Positions 38,728-50,561 are shown, counted from the first letter of the stretch. The stretch is DNA of 64,000 nucleotides from Trabulsiella odontotermitis (GCF_001297775.1 NZ_LIFX01000002.1:124207-188206), one strand, 5' to 3'. A program made the numbers and translations. Notes: generated by a model not told the origin, from the sequence alone.

Positions 38728-39960
38728 ATGTCGTCATTTGACTATCTGAAAACCGCCATCCGTCAGAAAGGCTGTACCCTGCAGCAGGTGGCGGATGCCA
38801 GCGGCATGACCAAAGGCTATTTAAGCCAGCTGCTGAATGCCAAAATCAAAAGCCCCAGCGCGCAAAAGCTGGAAGCCCTGCACCGTTTTCTGGGGCTTGA
38901 GTTTCCGCGTCGTGAGAAAAACATCGGCGTGGTGTTTGGTAAGTTTTATCCGCTGCATACCGGTCATATCTACCTGATCCAGCGCGCCTGTAGTCAGGTC
39001 GATGAGCTGCACATCATCATGGGTTATGACGACACGCGCGACCGCGCGCTGTTCGAGGACAGCGCCATGTCCCAACAACCGACAGTATCTGACCGTCTGC
39101 GCTGGTTGCTGCAAACTTTTAAATATCAGAAGAACATCCGTATTCATGCCTTCAATGAAGAGGGAATGGAGCCCTATCCACACGGCTGGGACGTCTGGAG
39201 CCGGGGCATTCATGCCTTCATGGAGGAGAAAGGGATCACGCCGAACTGGATCTACACCTCCGAAGAAGCGGACGCACCGCAGTACCTGAAGCATCTGGGC
39301 GTTGAAACGGTGCTTATCGATCCGAAGCGTACCTTCATGAACATCAGCGGCGCGCAGATCCGTGAGAACCCGTTCCGCTACTGGGAATACATCCCGACGG
39401 AAGTAAAACCGTTTTTCGTGCGCACGGTAGCGGTGCTGGGGGGCGAGTCGAGCGGTAAATCGACGCTGGTGAACAAACTTGCCAACATCTTCAATACCAC
39501 CAGCGCCTGGGAATATGGTCGCGATTATGTCTTTTCGCATCTTGGTGGCGATGAGATGGCGCTGCAGTATTCTGATTACGACAAGATCGCGCTCGGTCAT
39601 GCGCAATATATTGATTTCGCGGTGAAATATGCGAATAAAGTCGCGTTTGTTGATACTGATTTCGTCACAACGCAGGCGTTCTGTAAAAAATACGAAGGGC
39701 GCGAACACCCGTTTGTGCAGGCGCTGATTGATGAATACCGTTTCCACCTGGTTATCCTGCTGGAAAACAACACGCCGTGGGTGGCGGACGGTCTGCGCAG
39801 CCTCGGCAGCTCGGTTGATCGCAAAGAGTTTCAGACGCTACTGGTGGAGATGCTCAACGCCAACAACATTGAGTTTGTGCATGTGAAAGAGCCGGATTAC
39901 GACGGGCGTTTTCTGCGCTGCGTGGAGCTGGTGAAAGAGATGATGGGCGAGCAGGACTGA
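38728..39960 (+). CDS. nadR: Trifunctional NAD regulator NadR
   Basis: The 410-residue protein combines three parts. A helix-turn-helix (about 8-55, CTLQQVADASGMTKGYLSQL) represses NAD biosynthesis genes. A weak NMN adenylyltransferase domain carries GKFYPLHTGHIYLIQ. The C-terminal nicotinamide riboside kinase carries Walker A GGESSGKSTL. The length equals E. coli NadR. A REP element follows. Confidence 0.98.
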   Translation: MSSFDYLKTAIRQKGCTLQQVADASGMTKGYLSQLLNAKIKSPSAQKLEALHRFLGLEFPRREKNIGVVFGKFYPLHTGHIYLIQRACSQVDELHIIMGYDDTRDRALFEDSAMSQQPTVSDRLRWLLQTFKYQKNIRIHAFNEEGMEPYPHGWDVWSRGIHAFMEEKGITPNWIYTSEEADAPQYLKHLGVETVLIDPKRTFMNISGAQIRENPFRYWEYIPTEVKPFFVRTVAVLGGESSGKSTLVNKLANIFNTTSAWEYGRDYVFSHLGGDEMALQYSDYDKIALGHAQYIDFAVKYANKVAFVDTDFVTTQAFCKKYEGREHPFVQALIDEYRFHLVILLENNTPWVADGLRSLGSSVDRKEFQTLLVEMLNANNIEFVHVKEPDYDGRFLRCVELVKEMMGEQD

Positions 39961-39964
39961 GACA

Positions 39965-40000
39965 GACATGCCGGATAAGCGTAGCGCCATCCGGCATGTC
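39965..40000. repeat. REP element between nadR and ettA
   Basis: Perfect 12-bp arms GACATGCCGGAT / ATCCGGCATGTC around AAGCGTAGCGCC. It lies between two convergent stops and may also end transcription. Confidence 0.85.
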
Positions 40001-40007
40001 GCGTTAA

Positions 40008-41675
<1,668 letters not shown>

Positions 41676-41856
41676 GTTGGACTTCGCCTCTTTTATTTTG
41701 ATCAGAAGTTTTCAAAGGCGAAGTGTAGCCTTTTTCGCTGGCTAAGCCCAGCAAGGTAAAAAAGTGTCCGGAACATGGCGAATTCGGTAATGTCTTATTA
41801 GCATAAAAGAGGTCCTGAGCGGCACGATGCTGCATTTTTATATTGAGGAAGAGCTT

Positions 41857-43794
41857 GTGGAAAGAGCCAAAAACCTGGCCTGGCGTTTGCTGGCCGCCAG
41901 CGTCTGCCTGCTGACGGTAAACAGCCTGGCGCATGCCGATTCACTGGATGAACAGCGCAGCCGCTATCTCCAGGTTAAACAGGCATGGGATAACCGGCAA
42001 ATGGATGTGGTGGCGCAACTGATGCCCACGCTGAAAGACTACCCGCTGTATCCCTATCTCGAATATCGTCAACTCACTGACGATCTGATGAACGAACCCG
42101 CGATCACCGTGACCAATTTTGTCCGCGCCAATCCGACGTTACCCCCGGCGCGTACGCTGCAAAACCGCTTTGTGAATGAACTTGCCCGCCGTGAAGACTG
42201 GCGTGGACTGCTGGCTTTCAGCCCGGAAAAACCAGGTACCACGGAAGCGCAATGTAATTACTACTACGCCAAATACAGCACCGGGCTGACACAGGACGCC
42301 TGGAACGGGGCGAAAGATCTGTGGCTGACCGGCAAGAGCCAGCCGAACGCCTGCGACAAGCTGTTCAGCGCCTGGCGCGCGTCAGGAACCCAGGATCCGC
42401 TCGCCTGGCTGGAACGTATTCGCCTGGCGATGAAAGCGGGCAACACCGGGCTGGTGAAAGCGCTGGCGGCACAGATGCCGGGCGACTATCTCACGATGGC
42501 GGCGGCGGTAACCGATCTCGCGAGCAACCCGCAGAACGTACTGACCTTCGCCCGCACGACCGGTGCGACGGATTTCACCCGCCAGATGGCGGCGGTCGCC
42601 TTTGCCAGCGTGGCGCGGCAGGATGCGGAAAACGCGCGCCTGATGATCCCGTCGCTGGTGCAGGCACAACAGCTCAATGACGCGCAGACGCAGGAACTGC
42701 GCGACATCGTGGCGTGGCGTCTGATGGCCAATGACATCACCAGCGAGCAGGCGCGCTGGCGTGACGACGCCATTATGCGTACGGAATCCACCTTGTTGCT
42801 GGAGCGCCGTGTGCGCATGGCGATTGGGTCCGGCGATCGCCGCGGCCTGAATACCTGGCTGTCGCGGCTGCCGATGGAAGCAAAAGAAAAAGACGAATGG
42901 CGCTACTGGCAGGCGGATCTGCTGATGGAGCGCGGACGTGACGCTGAAGCGAAAGAGATTTTACATTCGCTGATGCAACAGCGTGGTTTCTACCCGATGG
43001 TCGCCGCGCAGCGGCTGGGTGAAGATTACCCGCTTCGCGTGGAAAAGGCGGAGGGTACCATTGCGCCACTGCTGGTCAACGGTCAGGAAATGGCGCGGGT
43101 GCGCGAACTGATGTTCTGGGGGCTGGATAACACCGCCCGCAGCGAATGGGCCAACCTGGTCAGTAGCCGGACGAAAAACGAGCAGGCGCAACTGGCGCGT
43201 TATGCCTTTGACCGGGACTGGTGGGATCTTAGCGTCCAGGCGACGATCGCCGGGAAACTGTGGGATAACCTGCAGGAGCGCTTCCCGCTGGCCTACCGGG
43301 ATCTGTACGTGCGCTATACCAGCGGCAAGGACATTACACAAAGCTATGCGATGGCGATTTCGCGTCAGGAGAGCGCCTGGAACCCGAAAGTGCGTTCGCC
43401 GGTCGGCGCGACGGGTCTGATGCAACTGATGCCAGCGACAGCAGCCCATACGGTGAAAATGTTTAACATCCCCGGTTATAGCAGCCAGAGCCAGTTGCTT
43501 GACCCGGAAACCAATATCAATATCGGCACCAGTTATCTGCAATACGTCTATCAGCAATTTGGGAATAACCGTATCTACGCCTCTGCCGCGTACAACGCGG
43601 GCCCGGGTCGCGTGCGGACGTGGCGCAGCAACAGCGCGGGTCGCCTTGATGCGGTGGCGTTTGTCGAGAGCATTCCGTTCTCAGAAACCCGCAGCTATGT
43701 GAAGAACGTACTGGCTTATGACGCCTACTATCGCTACTTCATGGGTGACAAACCGGTGATTTTGAGTGATTCAGAATTCCGCCAGCGTTACTGA
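41857..43794 (+). CDS. slt: Soluble lytic murein transglycosylase Slt70
   Basis: The 645-residue periplasmic enzyme cleaves glycan strands to 1,6-anhydro-muropeptides. I chose the GTG at 41857, which follows AGGAAGAG and gives the E. coli length and a proper signal peptide (WRLLAASVCLLTVNSLAHAD). The long alpha-helical doughnut is followed by the lysozyme-like domain with catalytic Glu in SRQESAWNPK and GATGLMQLMPATA. Confidence 0.97.
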   Translation: MERAKNLAWRLLAASVCLLTVNSLAHADSLDEQRSRYLQVKQAWDNRQMDVVAQLMPTLKDYPLYPYLEYRQLTDDLMNEPAITVTNFVRANPTLPPARTLQNRFVNELARREDWRGLLAFSPEKPGTTEAQCNYYYAKYSTGLTQDAWNGAKDLWLTGKSQPNACDKLFSAWRASGTQDPLAWLERIRLAMKAGNTGLVKALAAQMPGDYLTMAAAVTDLASNPQNVLTFARTTGATDFTRQMAAVAFASVARQDAENARLMIPSLVQAQQLNDAQTQELRDIVAWRLMANDITSEQARWRDDAIMRTESTLLLERRVRMAIGSGDRRGLNTWLSRLPMEAKEKDEWRYWQADLLMERGRDAEAKEILHSLMQQRGFYPMVAAQRLGEDYPLRVEKAEGTIAPLLVNGQEMARVRELMFWGLDNTARSEWANLVSSRTKNEQAQLARYAFDRDWWDLSVQATIAGKLWDNLQERFPLAYRDLYVRYTSGKDITQSYAMAISRQESAWNPKVRSPVGATGLMQLMPATAAHTVKMFNIPGYSSQSQLLDPETNINIGTSYLQYVYQQFGNNRIYASAAYNAGPGRVRTWRSNSAGRLDAVAFVESIPFSETRSYVKNVLAYDAYYRYFMGDKPVILSDSEFRQRY

Positions 43795-43815
43795 TTCGAA
43801 GCGAGTATGTTATGC

Positions 43816-43839
43816 TTTGTACTCGTTGAAGAGTACAAA
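43816..43839 (+). promoter_or_regulatory. trp operator in front of trpR
   Basis: Perfect 9-bp arms TTTGTACTC / GAGTACAAA around GTTGAA, 46 bp before the trpR start. The GTACT core is the TrpR recognition half-site, so trpR should repress itself as in E. coli. Confidence 0.85.
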
Positions 43840-43884
43840 TAGTGGGCAGCACTCTCGCTGCCCACCCTGACATGGTGGCCTGAC

Positions 43885-44214
43885 ATGAATCAGCAATCCC
43901 CTTATTCAGCGGCGGTGACCGAACAGCGTAATCAGGAATGGCTTCGTTTTGTGGAACTGCTTCGCCAGGCGTACAGCGCCGATCTGCATCTTCCGCTGCT
44001 CAGCCTGATGATGACCCCCGATGAACGCGAAGCGCTGGGCACCCGAGTGCGCATTATTGAGGAACTGTTGCGCGGCGAAATGAGTCAGCGCGAGCTGAAA
44101 AGCGAGCTTGGCGCGGGCATTGCCACCATCACTCGTGGGTCGAACAGCCTGAAATCCGCGCCTGCCGAGCTGCGTCAGTGGCTCGAACAGACGCTGCCAC
44201 ACACTCAGCGATAA
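43885..44214 (+). CDS. trpR: Trp operon repressor TrpR
   Basis: The 109-residue all-helical repressor needs tryptophan to bind DNA. The helix-turn-helix is in [25 protein letters not shown] (about 66-90), and tryptophan-pocket residues such as Arg in [11 protein letters not shown] are kept. Its end overlaps the end of the convergent yjjX by 10 bp. Confidence 0.97.
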   Translation: MNQQSPYSAAVTEQRNQEWLRFVELLRQAYSADLHLPLLSLMMTPDEREALGTRVRIIEELLRGEMSQRELKSELGAGIATITRGSNSLKSAPAELRQWLEQTLPHTQR

Positions 44215-44720
44215 ACCGCGTTGTGGAACGGGCTGAGCGCCAGTACCACGGCCTGATGGTAAACGCTGCTGCGAGTCAGGGTGCCAGCGGTAAACACGCC
44301 AATGGCGCCTTCTTTGCGGCCAATCTCGTCAATGCCGGTGTAATGTGACATCACCGGCCCCAGCGCCTCACCGGCGAGCACTTTCTCCAGAATGACCTTT
44401 GGCAATGGAAGCGTGGCGGAACGCGCTTCGCCGCGCTGCTCGCGGTTATCGATCACCACCCAACTGAAGGTGCTGCCCTCGTCGATACCGGCTTCAATCG
44501 CCACCCAGAAGTCAGCTTCCGGGCGCGCAAGACGGGCATTGTCGACACGATTACGTGCGCCAGCGCGTGTTTCGTCACTCCCGAGCGGCTGTTCCGGCAC
44601 GCCGCTCTCGACGGAGATAGCCTCAATATGGCAGGATCCTTCGCCGAAAATCCCGGAAAAAGCGGCAAGAATCGCCTGAATTTTGGCGGGATTGGTGGTT
44701 GCTGAGACAACATAGTGCAT
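44205..44720 (-). CDS. yjjX: Inosine/xanthosine triphosphatase YjjX
   Basis: The 171-residue enzyme hydrolyses ITP and XTP to keep abnormal purines out of nucleic acids. The N-terminus [18 protein letters not shown] and the [13 protein letters not shown] and [13 protein letters not shown] segments are typical of the family. Divergent from gpmB. Confidence 0.95.
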   Translation of the reverse strand: MHYVVSATTNPAKIQAILAAFSGIFGEGSCHIEAISVESGVPEQPLGSDETRAGARNRVDNARLARPEADFWVAIEAGIDEGSTFSWVVIDNREQRGEARSATLPLPKVILEKVLAGEALGPVMSHYTGIDEIGRKEGAIGVFTAGTLTRSSVYHQAVVLALSPFHNAVYR

Positions 44721-44773
44721 AATCAGGATATCATTACAAAGAAATTGTCATCGCAGTATAACGGATAAAAAGC

Positions 44774-45421
44774 ATGTTACAGGTATACCTTGTTCGCCAC
44801 GGTGAAACGCAGTGGAACGCCGAGCGACGCATTCAGGGCCAGTCCGACAGTCCGCTGACCGAGAAAGGTGAGCAACAGGCCTGGCAGGTGGGTGAACGCG
44901 CCAGAACATTAGGCATCACTCATATCATCTCCAGCGATTTAGGGCGTACGCGCCGCACGGCTGAGATCATCGCCGAAGCCTGCGGGTGTCCTGTTACGCT
45001 GGACGCCCGCCTGCGTGAGCTGGACATGGGCGTGCTGGAAAAGCGCAGAATTGAATCGCTGACCGAAGAGGAAGAGGGCTGGCGTCGCCAGCTGGTCAAC
45101 GGCACGCCGGACGGCCGCATTCCTGATGGCGAGTCGATGCAGGAGCTGGGCAACCGCATGCAGGCGGCGTTGCTTTCCTGCCTCGAACTGCCGGAAGGGA
45201 GCCGTCCGTTGCTGGTCAGCCACGGTATGGCGCTGGGCTGCCTGGTCAGCACCATCCTCGGGCTGCCGGCGTATGCCGAGCGTCGCCTGCGCTTACGCAA
45301 CTGTTCGATTTCCCGCGTGGATTATCAGCAGAGCCCGTGGCTGGCGTCAGGATGGGTAGTAGAAACCGCAGGGGACGTTTCGCATCTTGATGCCCCTGCG
45401 TTGGATGAGCTACAGCGTTAA
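44774..45421 (+). CDS. gpmB: Histidine phosphatase family protein GpmB (YtjC)
   Basis: The 215-residue protein of the phosphoglycerate-mutase/histidine-phosphatase superfamily has the phosphohistidine motif LVRHGETQWN (residues 5-14) and the second active-site His in LLVSHGMALG. The E. coli protein is called a probable phosphoglycerate mutase but behaves as a phosphatase in tests I recall, so the true substrate is unsure. Convergent with rob, 6 bp apart. Confidence 0.95.
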   Translation: MLQVYLVRHGETQWNAERRIQGQSDSPLTEKGEQQAWQVGERARTLGITHIISSDLGRTRRTAEIIAEACGCPVTLDARLRELDMGVLEKRRIESLTEEEEGWRRQLVNGTPDGRIPDGESMQELGNRMQAALLSCLELPEGSRPLLVSHGMALGCLVSTILGLPAYAERRLRLRNCSISRVDYQQSPWLASGWVVETAGDVSHLDAPALDELQR

Positions 45422-45427
45422 GACCGG

Positions 45428-46297
45428 TTAGCGGCGTACGGGGATCAGGTATTCGCAGCGCAGATGAATGGGCGCTTCCTGTCCCTTTACGTCGTCTTCA
45501 GGATAGAAACGTTCGATATCCAGACCCCGGCGACGCGTCAGGTTGAGCATCGGCATGCAACTGCCGTACACCGTCAGGATAAATTCCTGCAGCCCGGTGC
45601 CCAGGCCGTCGTAGGTGAACATCACATATTCACCACCTTCCAGCACAACCGGATGGGTATTCTGTACGTGCCCGTTTGCCATCTCCGGCGTCAGCGCGGT
45701 GGTGTAGAACACCTCCTGCTCGTCGTCTTTATCCTGGCTTGGACGCGGTTCATGTAAACCGTACAGCATCGGCGGGACAGACGGCGTATTGCTGAGGAAT
45801 TCACGCCAGAACTGAATGCGCATCTGATGGCGGAAATCGGAGATCTCTTCCAGTTTGCAGGTATAGCTTTGGGTGACGCCGACAAGACGTGTTTCCGGCA
45901 ACGTCAAAAACTCATACTTCGGCATCGTGAATTCGCCAAGACGCAGCGGCGGACGTATGCCGAACGCGCTCCAGTCCGGCGAACGGCGATACAGCGCGGG
46001 CGTCTGGTTGAACTGTTTTTTGAAGGCGCGGGTAAAGGTTTGCTGCGAATCGAAGCGGTACTGTAAGGCGATATCAAGGATCGGACGCGCCGTCAGGCGC
46101 AGGGCAACGGCGGATTTGGACAGACGGCGCGCGCGGATATAGGCGCCAATAGCATGGCCAGTCACGTCCTTGAACATCCGCTGCAAATGCCACTTGGAAT
46201 ATCCCGCCTTGGCTGCCACATTATCCAGTGACAACGGTTGATCCAGGTGGCCCTCCAGCCAGGAAAGGAGATCGCGAATAATTCCTGCCTGATCCAT
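45428..46297 (-). CDS. rob: Right origin-binding protein Rob (AraC/XylS family)
   Basis: The 289-residue activator of the marA/soxS/rob regulon. The N-terminal AraC-type double helix-turn-helix (about 8-110) includes GYSKWHLQRMFKDVTGHAIG and YRFDSQQTFTRAFKKQFNQTP. The C-terminal GyrI-like domain (about 120-289) binds inducers such as bile salts and is characteristic of Rob, absent in MarA and SoxS. Confidence 0.97.
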   Translation of the reverse strand: MDQAGIIRDLLSWLEGHLDQPLSLDNVAAKAGYSKWHLQRMFKDVTGHAIGAYIRARRLSKSAVALRLTARPILDIALQYRFDSQQTFTRAFKKQFNQTPALYRRSPDWSAFGIRPPLRLGEFTMPKYEFLTLPETRLVGVTQSYTCKLEEISDFRHQMRIQFWREFLSNTPSVPPMLYGLHEPRPSQDKDDEQEVFYTTALTPEMANGHVQNTHPVVLEGGEYVMFTYDGLGTGLQEFILTVYGSCMPMLNLTRRRGLDIERFYPEDDVKGQEAPIHLRCEYLIPVRR

Positions 46298-46506
46298 ATA
46301 AATTCCTCGTCCTTAATCGCAGATACCTGATGATAAGGTAGCGGATAATAGCATTGTTTGATGTTTTAGCATTCAGTGTTTTTTTTGTTCTTAAGTGCGA
46401 TTATGGAGATAATTCGGGCATAATATTCCTAACACTGTGATCTCTATATATTTTCTGCTGAAATGTTGAATAGTTGCGCAGCTAAAATTTTAAAAATGGT
46501 AACAAT

Positions 46507-46980
46507 ATGAAATATAAGAGTTTGATCGTAGCAATAATACTTTGCGTTATGGGCCAGGCCGCGCAGGCGGAACAGATAGGTTCCGTCGATACCGTCTTTA
46601 AGATGTTTGGCCCGGACCATAAGATTATTGTCGAAGCGTTTGATGACCCTGACGTTAAAAATGTCACCTGTTACCTGAGCCGCGCCAAAACCGGCGGTAT
46701 TAAAGGGGGATTAGGGCTGGCAGAAGATACGTCTGACGCGGCAATTTCCTGCCAGCAGGTCGGGCCCATAGAAGTCAGCGACAAGATTAAAAACGGCAAA
46801 GCGCAGGGAGATGTGGTTTTCCAGAAACGGACTTCCCTGGTCTTTAAAAAACTGCAGGTGGTACGTTTCTTTGATGCCAAACGTAACGCGCTGGTCTACC
46901 TGACTTACTCAGACAAGGTCGTCGAAGGCTCACCGAAAAACGCGCTCAGTGCCGTGCCGATCATGCCGTGGTCCAGATAA
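46507..46980 (+). CDS. creA: CreA, conserved periplasmic protein
   Basis: The 157-residue protein has a signal peptide ([18 protein letters not shown]) and the family segment [39 protein letters not shown]. Its function is unknown despite constant linkage to creBC. It is the first gene of creABCD; creB follows after 11 bp. Confidence 0.94.
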   Translation: MKYKSLIVAIILCVMGQAAQAEQIGSVDTVFKMFGPDHKIIVEAFDDPDVKNVTCYLSRAKTGGIKGGLGLAEDTSDAAISCQQVGPIEVSDKIKNGKAQGDVVFQKRTSLVFKKLQVVRFFDAKRNALVYLTYSDKVVEGSPKNALSAVPIMPWSR

Positions 46981-46991
46981 CGGAATAGTGT

Positions 46992-47681
46992 ATGGAACAA
47001 CCCCTGATCTGGCTGGTTGAGGATGAAATCGCCATTGCCGATACGCTGATGTATATGCTTCAGCAGGAAGGTTTTCAGGTAAAAGCATTCGAACGCGGCT
47101 TACCTGTGCTGGACGCGGCGCGACAGTCGCTGCCGGAACTGGCGATCCTCGATGTGGGGCTGCCGGATATCAGCGGGTTCGAGCTGTGTCGGCGGTTGCT
47201 GGCGCAGGCGCCGGGTCTGCCGGTACTGTTTCTGACTGCGCGCAGTGATGAAGTCGACAAGCTGTTGGGGCTGGAAATCGGCGCCGATGACTATGTCGCG
47301 AAACCCTTTTCGCCACGCGAGGTGTGCGCCAGAGTGCGTACCATTTTGCGCCGTCTGCAAAAGTTCTCGACGCCGCCGCCAGTGGTGCGTATCGGCCAGT
47401 TTGAGTTGAATGAAGCGGCAGCGCATGTCGACTGGTGCGGGCAGCCGCTGCAACTGACGCGCTACGAATTCCTGCTGCTGAAAACGCTGTTACAGTCGCC
47501 CGGGCGCGTTTTCTCCCGCCAGCAACTGATGGACAGGGTCTGGGGCGACGATCAGGAAAGTTTCGATCGTACCGTGGATACCCACATCAAAACGCTGCGC
47601 GCCAAGCTCCGCGCGATCAATCCGGATCTCTCGCCGATCAGCACCCATCGTGGTCTCGGCTACAGCCTGGGGTTGCACTGA
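46992..47681 (+). CDS. creB: Response regulator CreB
   Basis: The 229-residue OmpR-type regulator has a receiver domain with LAILDVGLPDISG (phospho-Asp) and the Lys of YVAKPFSP, and a winged-helix domain ending in DTHIKTLRAKL and THRGLGYSL. It activates creD and other cre-tagged genes. Its stop overlaps the creC start in TGATG. Confidence 0.97.
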   Translation: MEQPLIWLVEDEIAIADTLMYMLQQEGFQVKAFERGLPVLDAARQSLPELAILDVGLPDISGFELCRRLLAQAPGLPVLFLTARSDEVDKLLGLEIGADDYVAKPFSPREVCARVRTILRRLQKFSTPPPVVRIGQFELNEAAAHVDWCGQPLQLTRYEFLLLKTLLQSPGRVFSRQQLMDRVWGDDQESFDRTVDTHIKTLRAKLRAINPDLSPISTHRGLGYSLGLH

Positions 47682-49105
47682 TGCGGATCGGGATGCGGCT
47701 GTTGCTGGGGTATTTCCTGATTGTGGCGATTGCCGCCTGGTTTGTGTTGTTCATCTTCGTTGAGGAGATCAAACCGGGCGTGCGACGCGCTACGGAAGGC
47801 ACGCTCATCGACACCGCGACGCTGCTGGCCGCACTGGCGCGGGAGGATTTGCAATCCGGCGATCCGGCACACGGCAGGCTGGCGAAGGCATTCAATGAAT
47901 TACAGGACCGTCCGTTCCGCGCGAATATTGGCGGTATCAATAAAGTTCGCAACGAATATCACGTCTACATGACGGATGAAAACGGCATTGTGGTGTTTGA
48001 TTCCGCAGGCAAGGCTGTCGGGCAGGATTATTCCCGCTGGAACGACGTCTGGCTGACGCTGCGGGGGAAATATGGCGCCCGCAGCACCGCGCGCGATCCC
48101 GCCGATCGCGACAGCTCGGTGATGTATGTGGCGGCGCCGGTGATGGAAAACCGCCGTATCATTGGCGTGATTTCGGTGGGTAAACCGAACAGCGCAATGG
48201 CACCGGTGATCAGGCGCAGCGAGCGCCGCATGCTGTGGGCGGGCGGCGCGTTGCTGGGTATCGCGCTGCTGGTCGGTGCGGGCATGGTGTGGTGGATCAA
48301 CCGTTCGATCGGCAAGCTCTCGCGCTATGCTGATTCGGTCACGCAAAATAACGCGTTGCCGTTACCGGATGTGGGCAGCAGCGAGCTGCGTAAGCTGGCG
48401 CAGGCGCTGGAGAGTATGCGGCTGCGTCTGGAGGGCAAGAATTACATCGAACAGTATGTCTACGCCCTGACCCATGAACTGAAAAGCCCGCTGGCCGCCA
48501 TTCGCGGAGCCGCGGAGATCCTCAAAGAATTGCCGCCGCCGGAAGTTGTCACCCGGTTTAGCGAAAATATTCTGGTGCAAAATACGCGCATGCAGTCGCT
48601 GGTGGAGAAACTGCTGGCTCAGGCGCGGCTGGAGAATCGTGCTGACATCCCGCAACTTACCGTCGACATTGAACCGCTGTTTGCGCGTCTTGCCCGGTCA
48701 CGCAGCGTGGCGCTGGAAGCGAAGGCGATAACGCTCCAGTGCGATATCTCCGCGAGCGAGGTGACTGCCGAGGAAGATCTGCTGGAGCAGGCGCTGGGGA
48801 ATCTGCTGGATAACTCCATCGACTTTACCCCGGAGGGAGGAACCATCACGCTGCGCGCCGAAACGCAGGGTGACGAGGCCTGGCTCAGCGTTACCGACAC
48901 CGGCAGCGGGATCCCGGATTATGCCCTTGAGCGCATTTTTGAACGCTTCTATTCTTTGCCGCGTGAAAATGGTCAGAAGAGCAGCGGGCTTGGGCTGGCA
49001 TTCGTTCAGGAAGTGGCGCGTCTGCATCAGGGCGACATCCGGTTGACCAACCTGCCGGAAGGCGGCGTCAGAGCAACGCTGCGACTTCACCGTCCCTTCA
49101 CATAA
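47681..49105 (+). CDS. creC: Sensor histidine kinase CreC
   Basis: The 474-residue kinase starts with the ATG overlapping the creB stop; this gives MRIGMRLLLGYFLIVAIAAW and the E. coli length. Two membrane helices (about 7-28 and 185-205) enclose a periplasmic sensor, followed by HAMP, the H-box YALTHELKSPLAAIRGAAE, and the N, G1 and G2 boxes of the ATPase (LGNLLDNSIDFTPEGG, VTDTGSGIP, SSGLGLAF). Confidence 0.97.
   Translation: MRIGMRLLLGYFLIVAIAAWFVLFIFVEEIKPGVRRATEGTLIDTATLLAALAREDLQSGDPAHGRLAKAFNELQDRPFRANIGGINKVRNEYHVYMTDENGIVVFDSAGKAVGQDYSRWNDVWLTLRGKYGARSTARDPADRDSSVMYVAAPVMENRRIIGVISVGKPNSAMAPVIRRSERRMLWAGGALLGIALLVGAGMVWWINRSIGKLSRYADSVTQNNALPLPDVGSSELRKLAQALESMRLRLEGKNYIEQYVYALTHELKSPLAAIRGAAEILKELPPPEVVTRFSENILVQNTRMQSLVEKLLAQARLENRADIPQLTVDIEPLFARLARSRSVALEAKAITLQCDISASEVTAEEDLLEQALGNLLDNSIDFTPEGGTITLRAETQGDEAWLSVTDTGSGIPDYALERIFERFYSLPRENGQKSSGLGLAFVQEVARLHQGDIRLTNLPEGGVRATLRLHRPFT
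49086..49101 (+). promoter_or_regulatory. CreB-binding tag upstream of creD
   Basis: TTCAC-N6-TTCAC exactly matches the cre/blr tag. It lies at the 3' end of creC, 63-78 bp before the creD start. Confidence 0.9.
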
Positions 49106-49163
49106 CTTCAAATTCTCCCCACATAGCCCCGATATCCTGCCAGCATCAAAAAAGGAGAAGGCT

Positions 49164-50516
49164 ATGTTTAAATCCCCCCTGTTTTTCAAAATTGCCACCC
49201 TGATAGGGTGCGTCGGTCTGTTACTGGTGCCATTGATGATGGTGAGTGATCTGGTGGTGGAGCGCGCCAGCTATCGTTCTCTGGTGGAAGACAGTTTGCG
49301 TCAAAGCACCAGCGGACCACAAAAGCTGATTGGCCCGTTGATTGCCATTCCGGTAAACGAAATTTACACCGTGGTTGAGGACGACAAAAATGTGCTGCGT
49401 AAGCGTTCGTATTTCCGCTACTGGCTGCCGGAATCCCTGACCGTTGAGGGGCAACAAAACGTCGAGTCCCGGGAGATTGGCATCTATGAAGGGCAAATCT
49501 GGCATTCCGCGCTGACGGTAAAAGCGCAGTTCGATCGCAGTAAGCTGGATGCACTGACCCAGGCGGAAGAGAATGTGACGCTGGGCGAACCGTTTCTGGT
49601 GATGTCGGTGGGTGATTCACGCGGGATTGGCGTGGTCGAAGCACCACAATTGAACGGAATGCCAGCCATGGTTGAGCCAGGCAGCGGGCTCTACAGTAAT
49701 TTACCGGGATTGCATATGCCGCTTTCCCCGGCGATGCTCGACGCTAAAACGTTGTCACTGTCGATGACGTTAAATCTGAACGGGACGGGGAGTTTTTCCG
49801 TCGTTCCGATCGGGCGCAACAGCGAACTGGCGCTGACCAGCAACTGGCCGCATCCAGGATTCCTCGGCGATTTCCTGCCTGTTCAGCGTGAGATCACTGA
49901 CAAAGGGTTCAACGCCCGCTGGCAGAGCAGCTGGTTTGCGACGGATCTGGGCAGTCAGTTTGACCGTGACTACCGCGTTGACTGGGACGCGCTGCCCGCG
50001 TTCAAAGTCTCGGTAGCCACTCCGGCGGATCAGTATCAGCTGACGGACAGGGCAATCAAATACGCGATTTTGCTGATTGCGCTGACGTTTATGGCGTTCT
50101 TCGTGTTCGAAACCCTGACGGCGCTGCGTCTGCACCCGATGCAGTATCTGCTGGTGGGGCTGTCGCTGGTGATGTTCTATCTGGTGCTGCTGGCGTTGTC
50201 TGAGCATATCGGCTTTACCGGCGCGTGGATCACCGCCAGCCTGACCGGGGCGTTCATCAACGGAATTTACCTGCAGGCGGTGCTGAAAGGGTGGCGTAAC
50301 AGTCTGCTGTTCACCGCTGCGCTGCTGGCGCTGGATGGCGTGATGTGGGTGCTGCTGCGTTCCGAGGACAGCGCGCTGCTGCTGGGCACCGGCGTTCTGC
50401 TGGTGGCGCTGTGTGCAGTGATGTTCCTGACGCGTCATTTCGACTGGTATTCGCTGTCGAAACCCAAAGCGAAACCCGCGGTGCCTGAAGGCGATGAGTT
50501 ACGCGTGTGGAAATAA
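49164..50516 (+). CDS. creD: Inner membrane protein CreD
   Basis: The 450-residue protein has one N-terminal membrane helix (about 9-30), a large periplasmic domain (about 35-295), and five or six C-terminal helices with the family motif ALTFMAFFVFETLTALRLHP. It is the target of CreBC; overexpression in E. coli gives colicin E2 tolerance. Its biochemical role is unknown. AAGGAGAAGG precedes the ATG. Confidence 0.96.
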   Translation: MFKSPLFFKIATLIGCVGLLLVPLMMVSDLVVERASYRSLVEDSLRQSTSGPQKLIGPLIAIPVNEIYTVVEDDKNVLRKRSYFRYWLPESLTVEGQQNVESREIGIYEGQIWHSALTVKAQFDRSKLDALTQAEENVTLGEPFLVMSVGDSRGIGVVEAPQLNGMPAMVEPGSGLYSNLPGLHMPLSPAMLDAKTLSLSMTLNLNGTGSFSVVPIGRNSELALTSNWPHPGFLGDFLPVQREITDKGFNARWQSSWFATDLGSQFDRDYRVDWDALPAFKVSVATPADQYQLTDRAIKYAILLIALTFMAFFVFETLTALRLHPMQYLLVGLSLVMFYLVLLALSEHIGFTGAWITASLTGAFINGIYLQAVLKGWRNSLLFTAALLALDGVMWVLLRSEDSALLLGTGVLLVALCAVMFLTRHFDWYSLSKPKAKPAVPEGDELRVWK

Positions 50517-50518
50517 AA

Positions 50519-50540
50519 AAAGGCGCCATCTGGCGCCTTT
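50519..50540. terminator. Bidirectional terminator creD / arcA
   Basis: Stem AAAGGCGCCA / TGGCGCCTTT with a very short loop, flanked by A-run and T-rich sequence, between two convergent genes. Confidence 0.9.
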
Positions 50541-50561
50541 CTTCTTAATGTAAATGCAGGA

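Noticed and set aside
47435-47680. Extension of creC upstream into creB
   Set aside because: It would overlap creB by 250 bp; the ATG in TGATG at the creB stop gives the E. coli length and first membrane helix.
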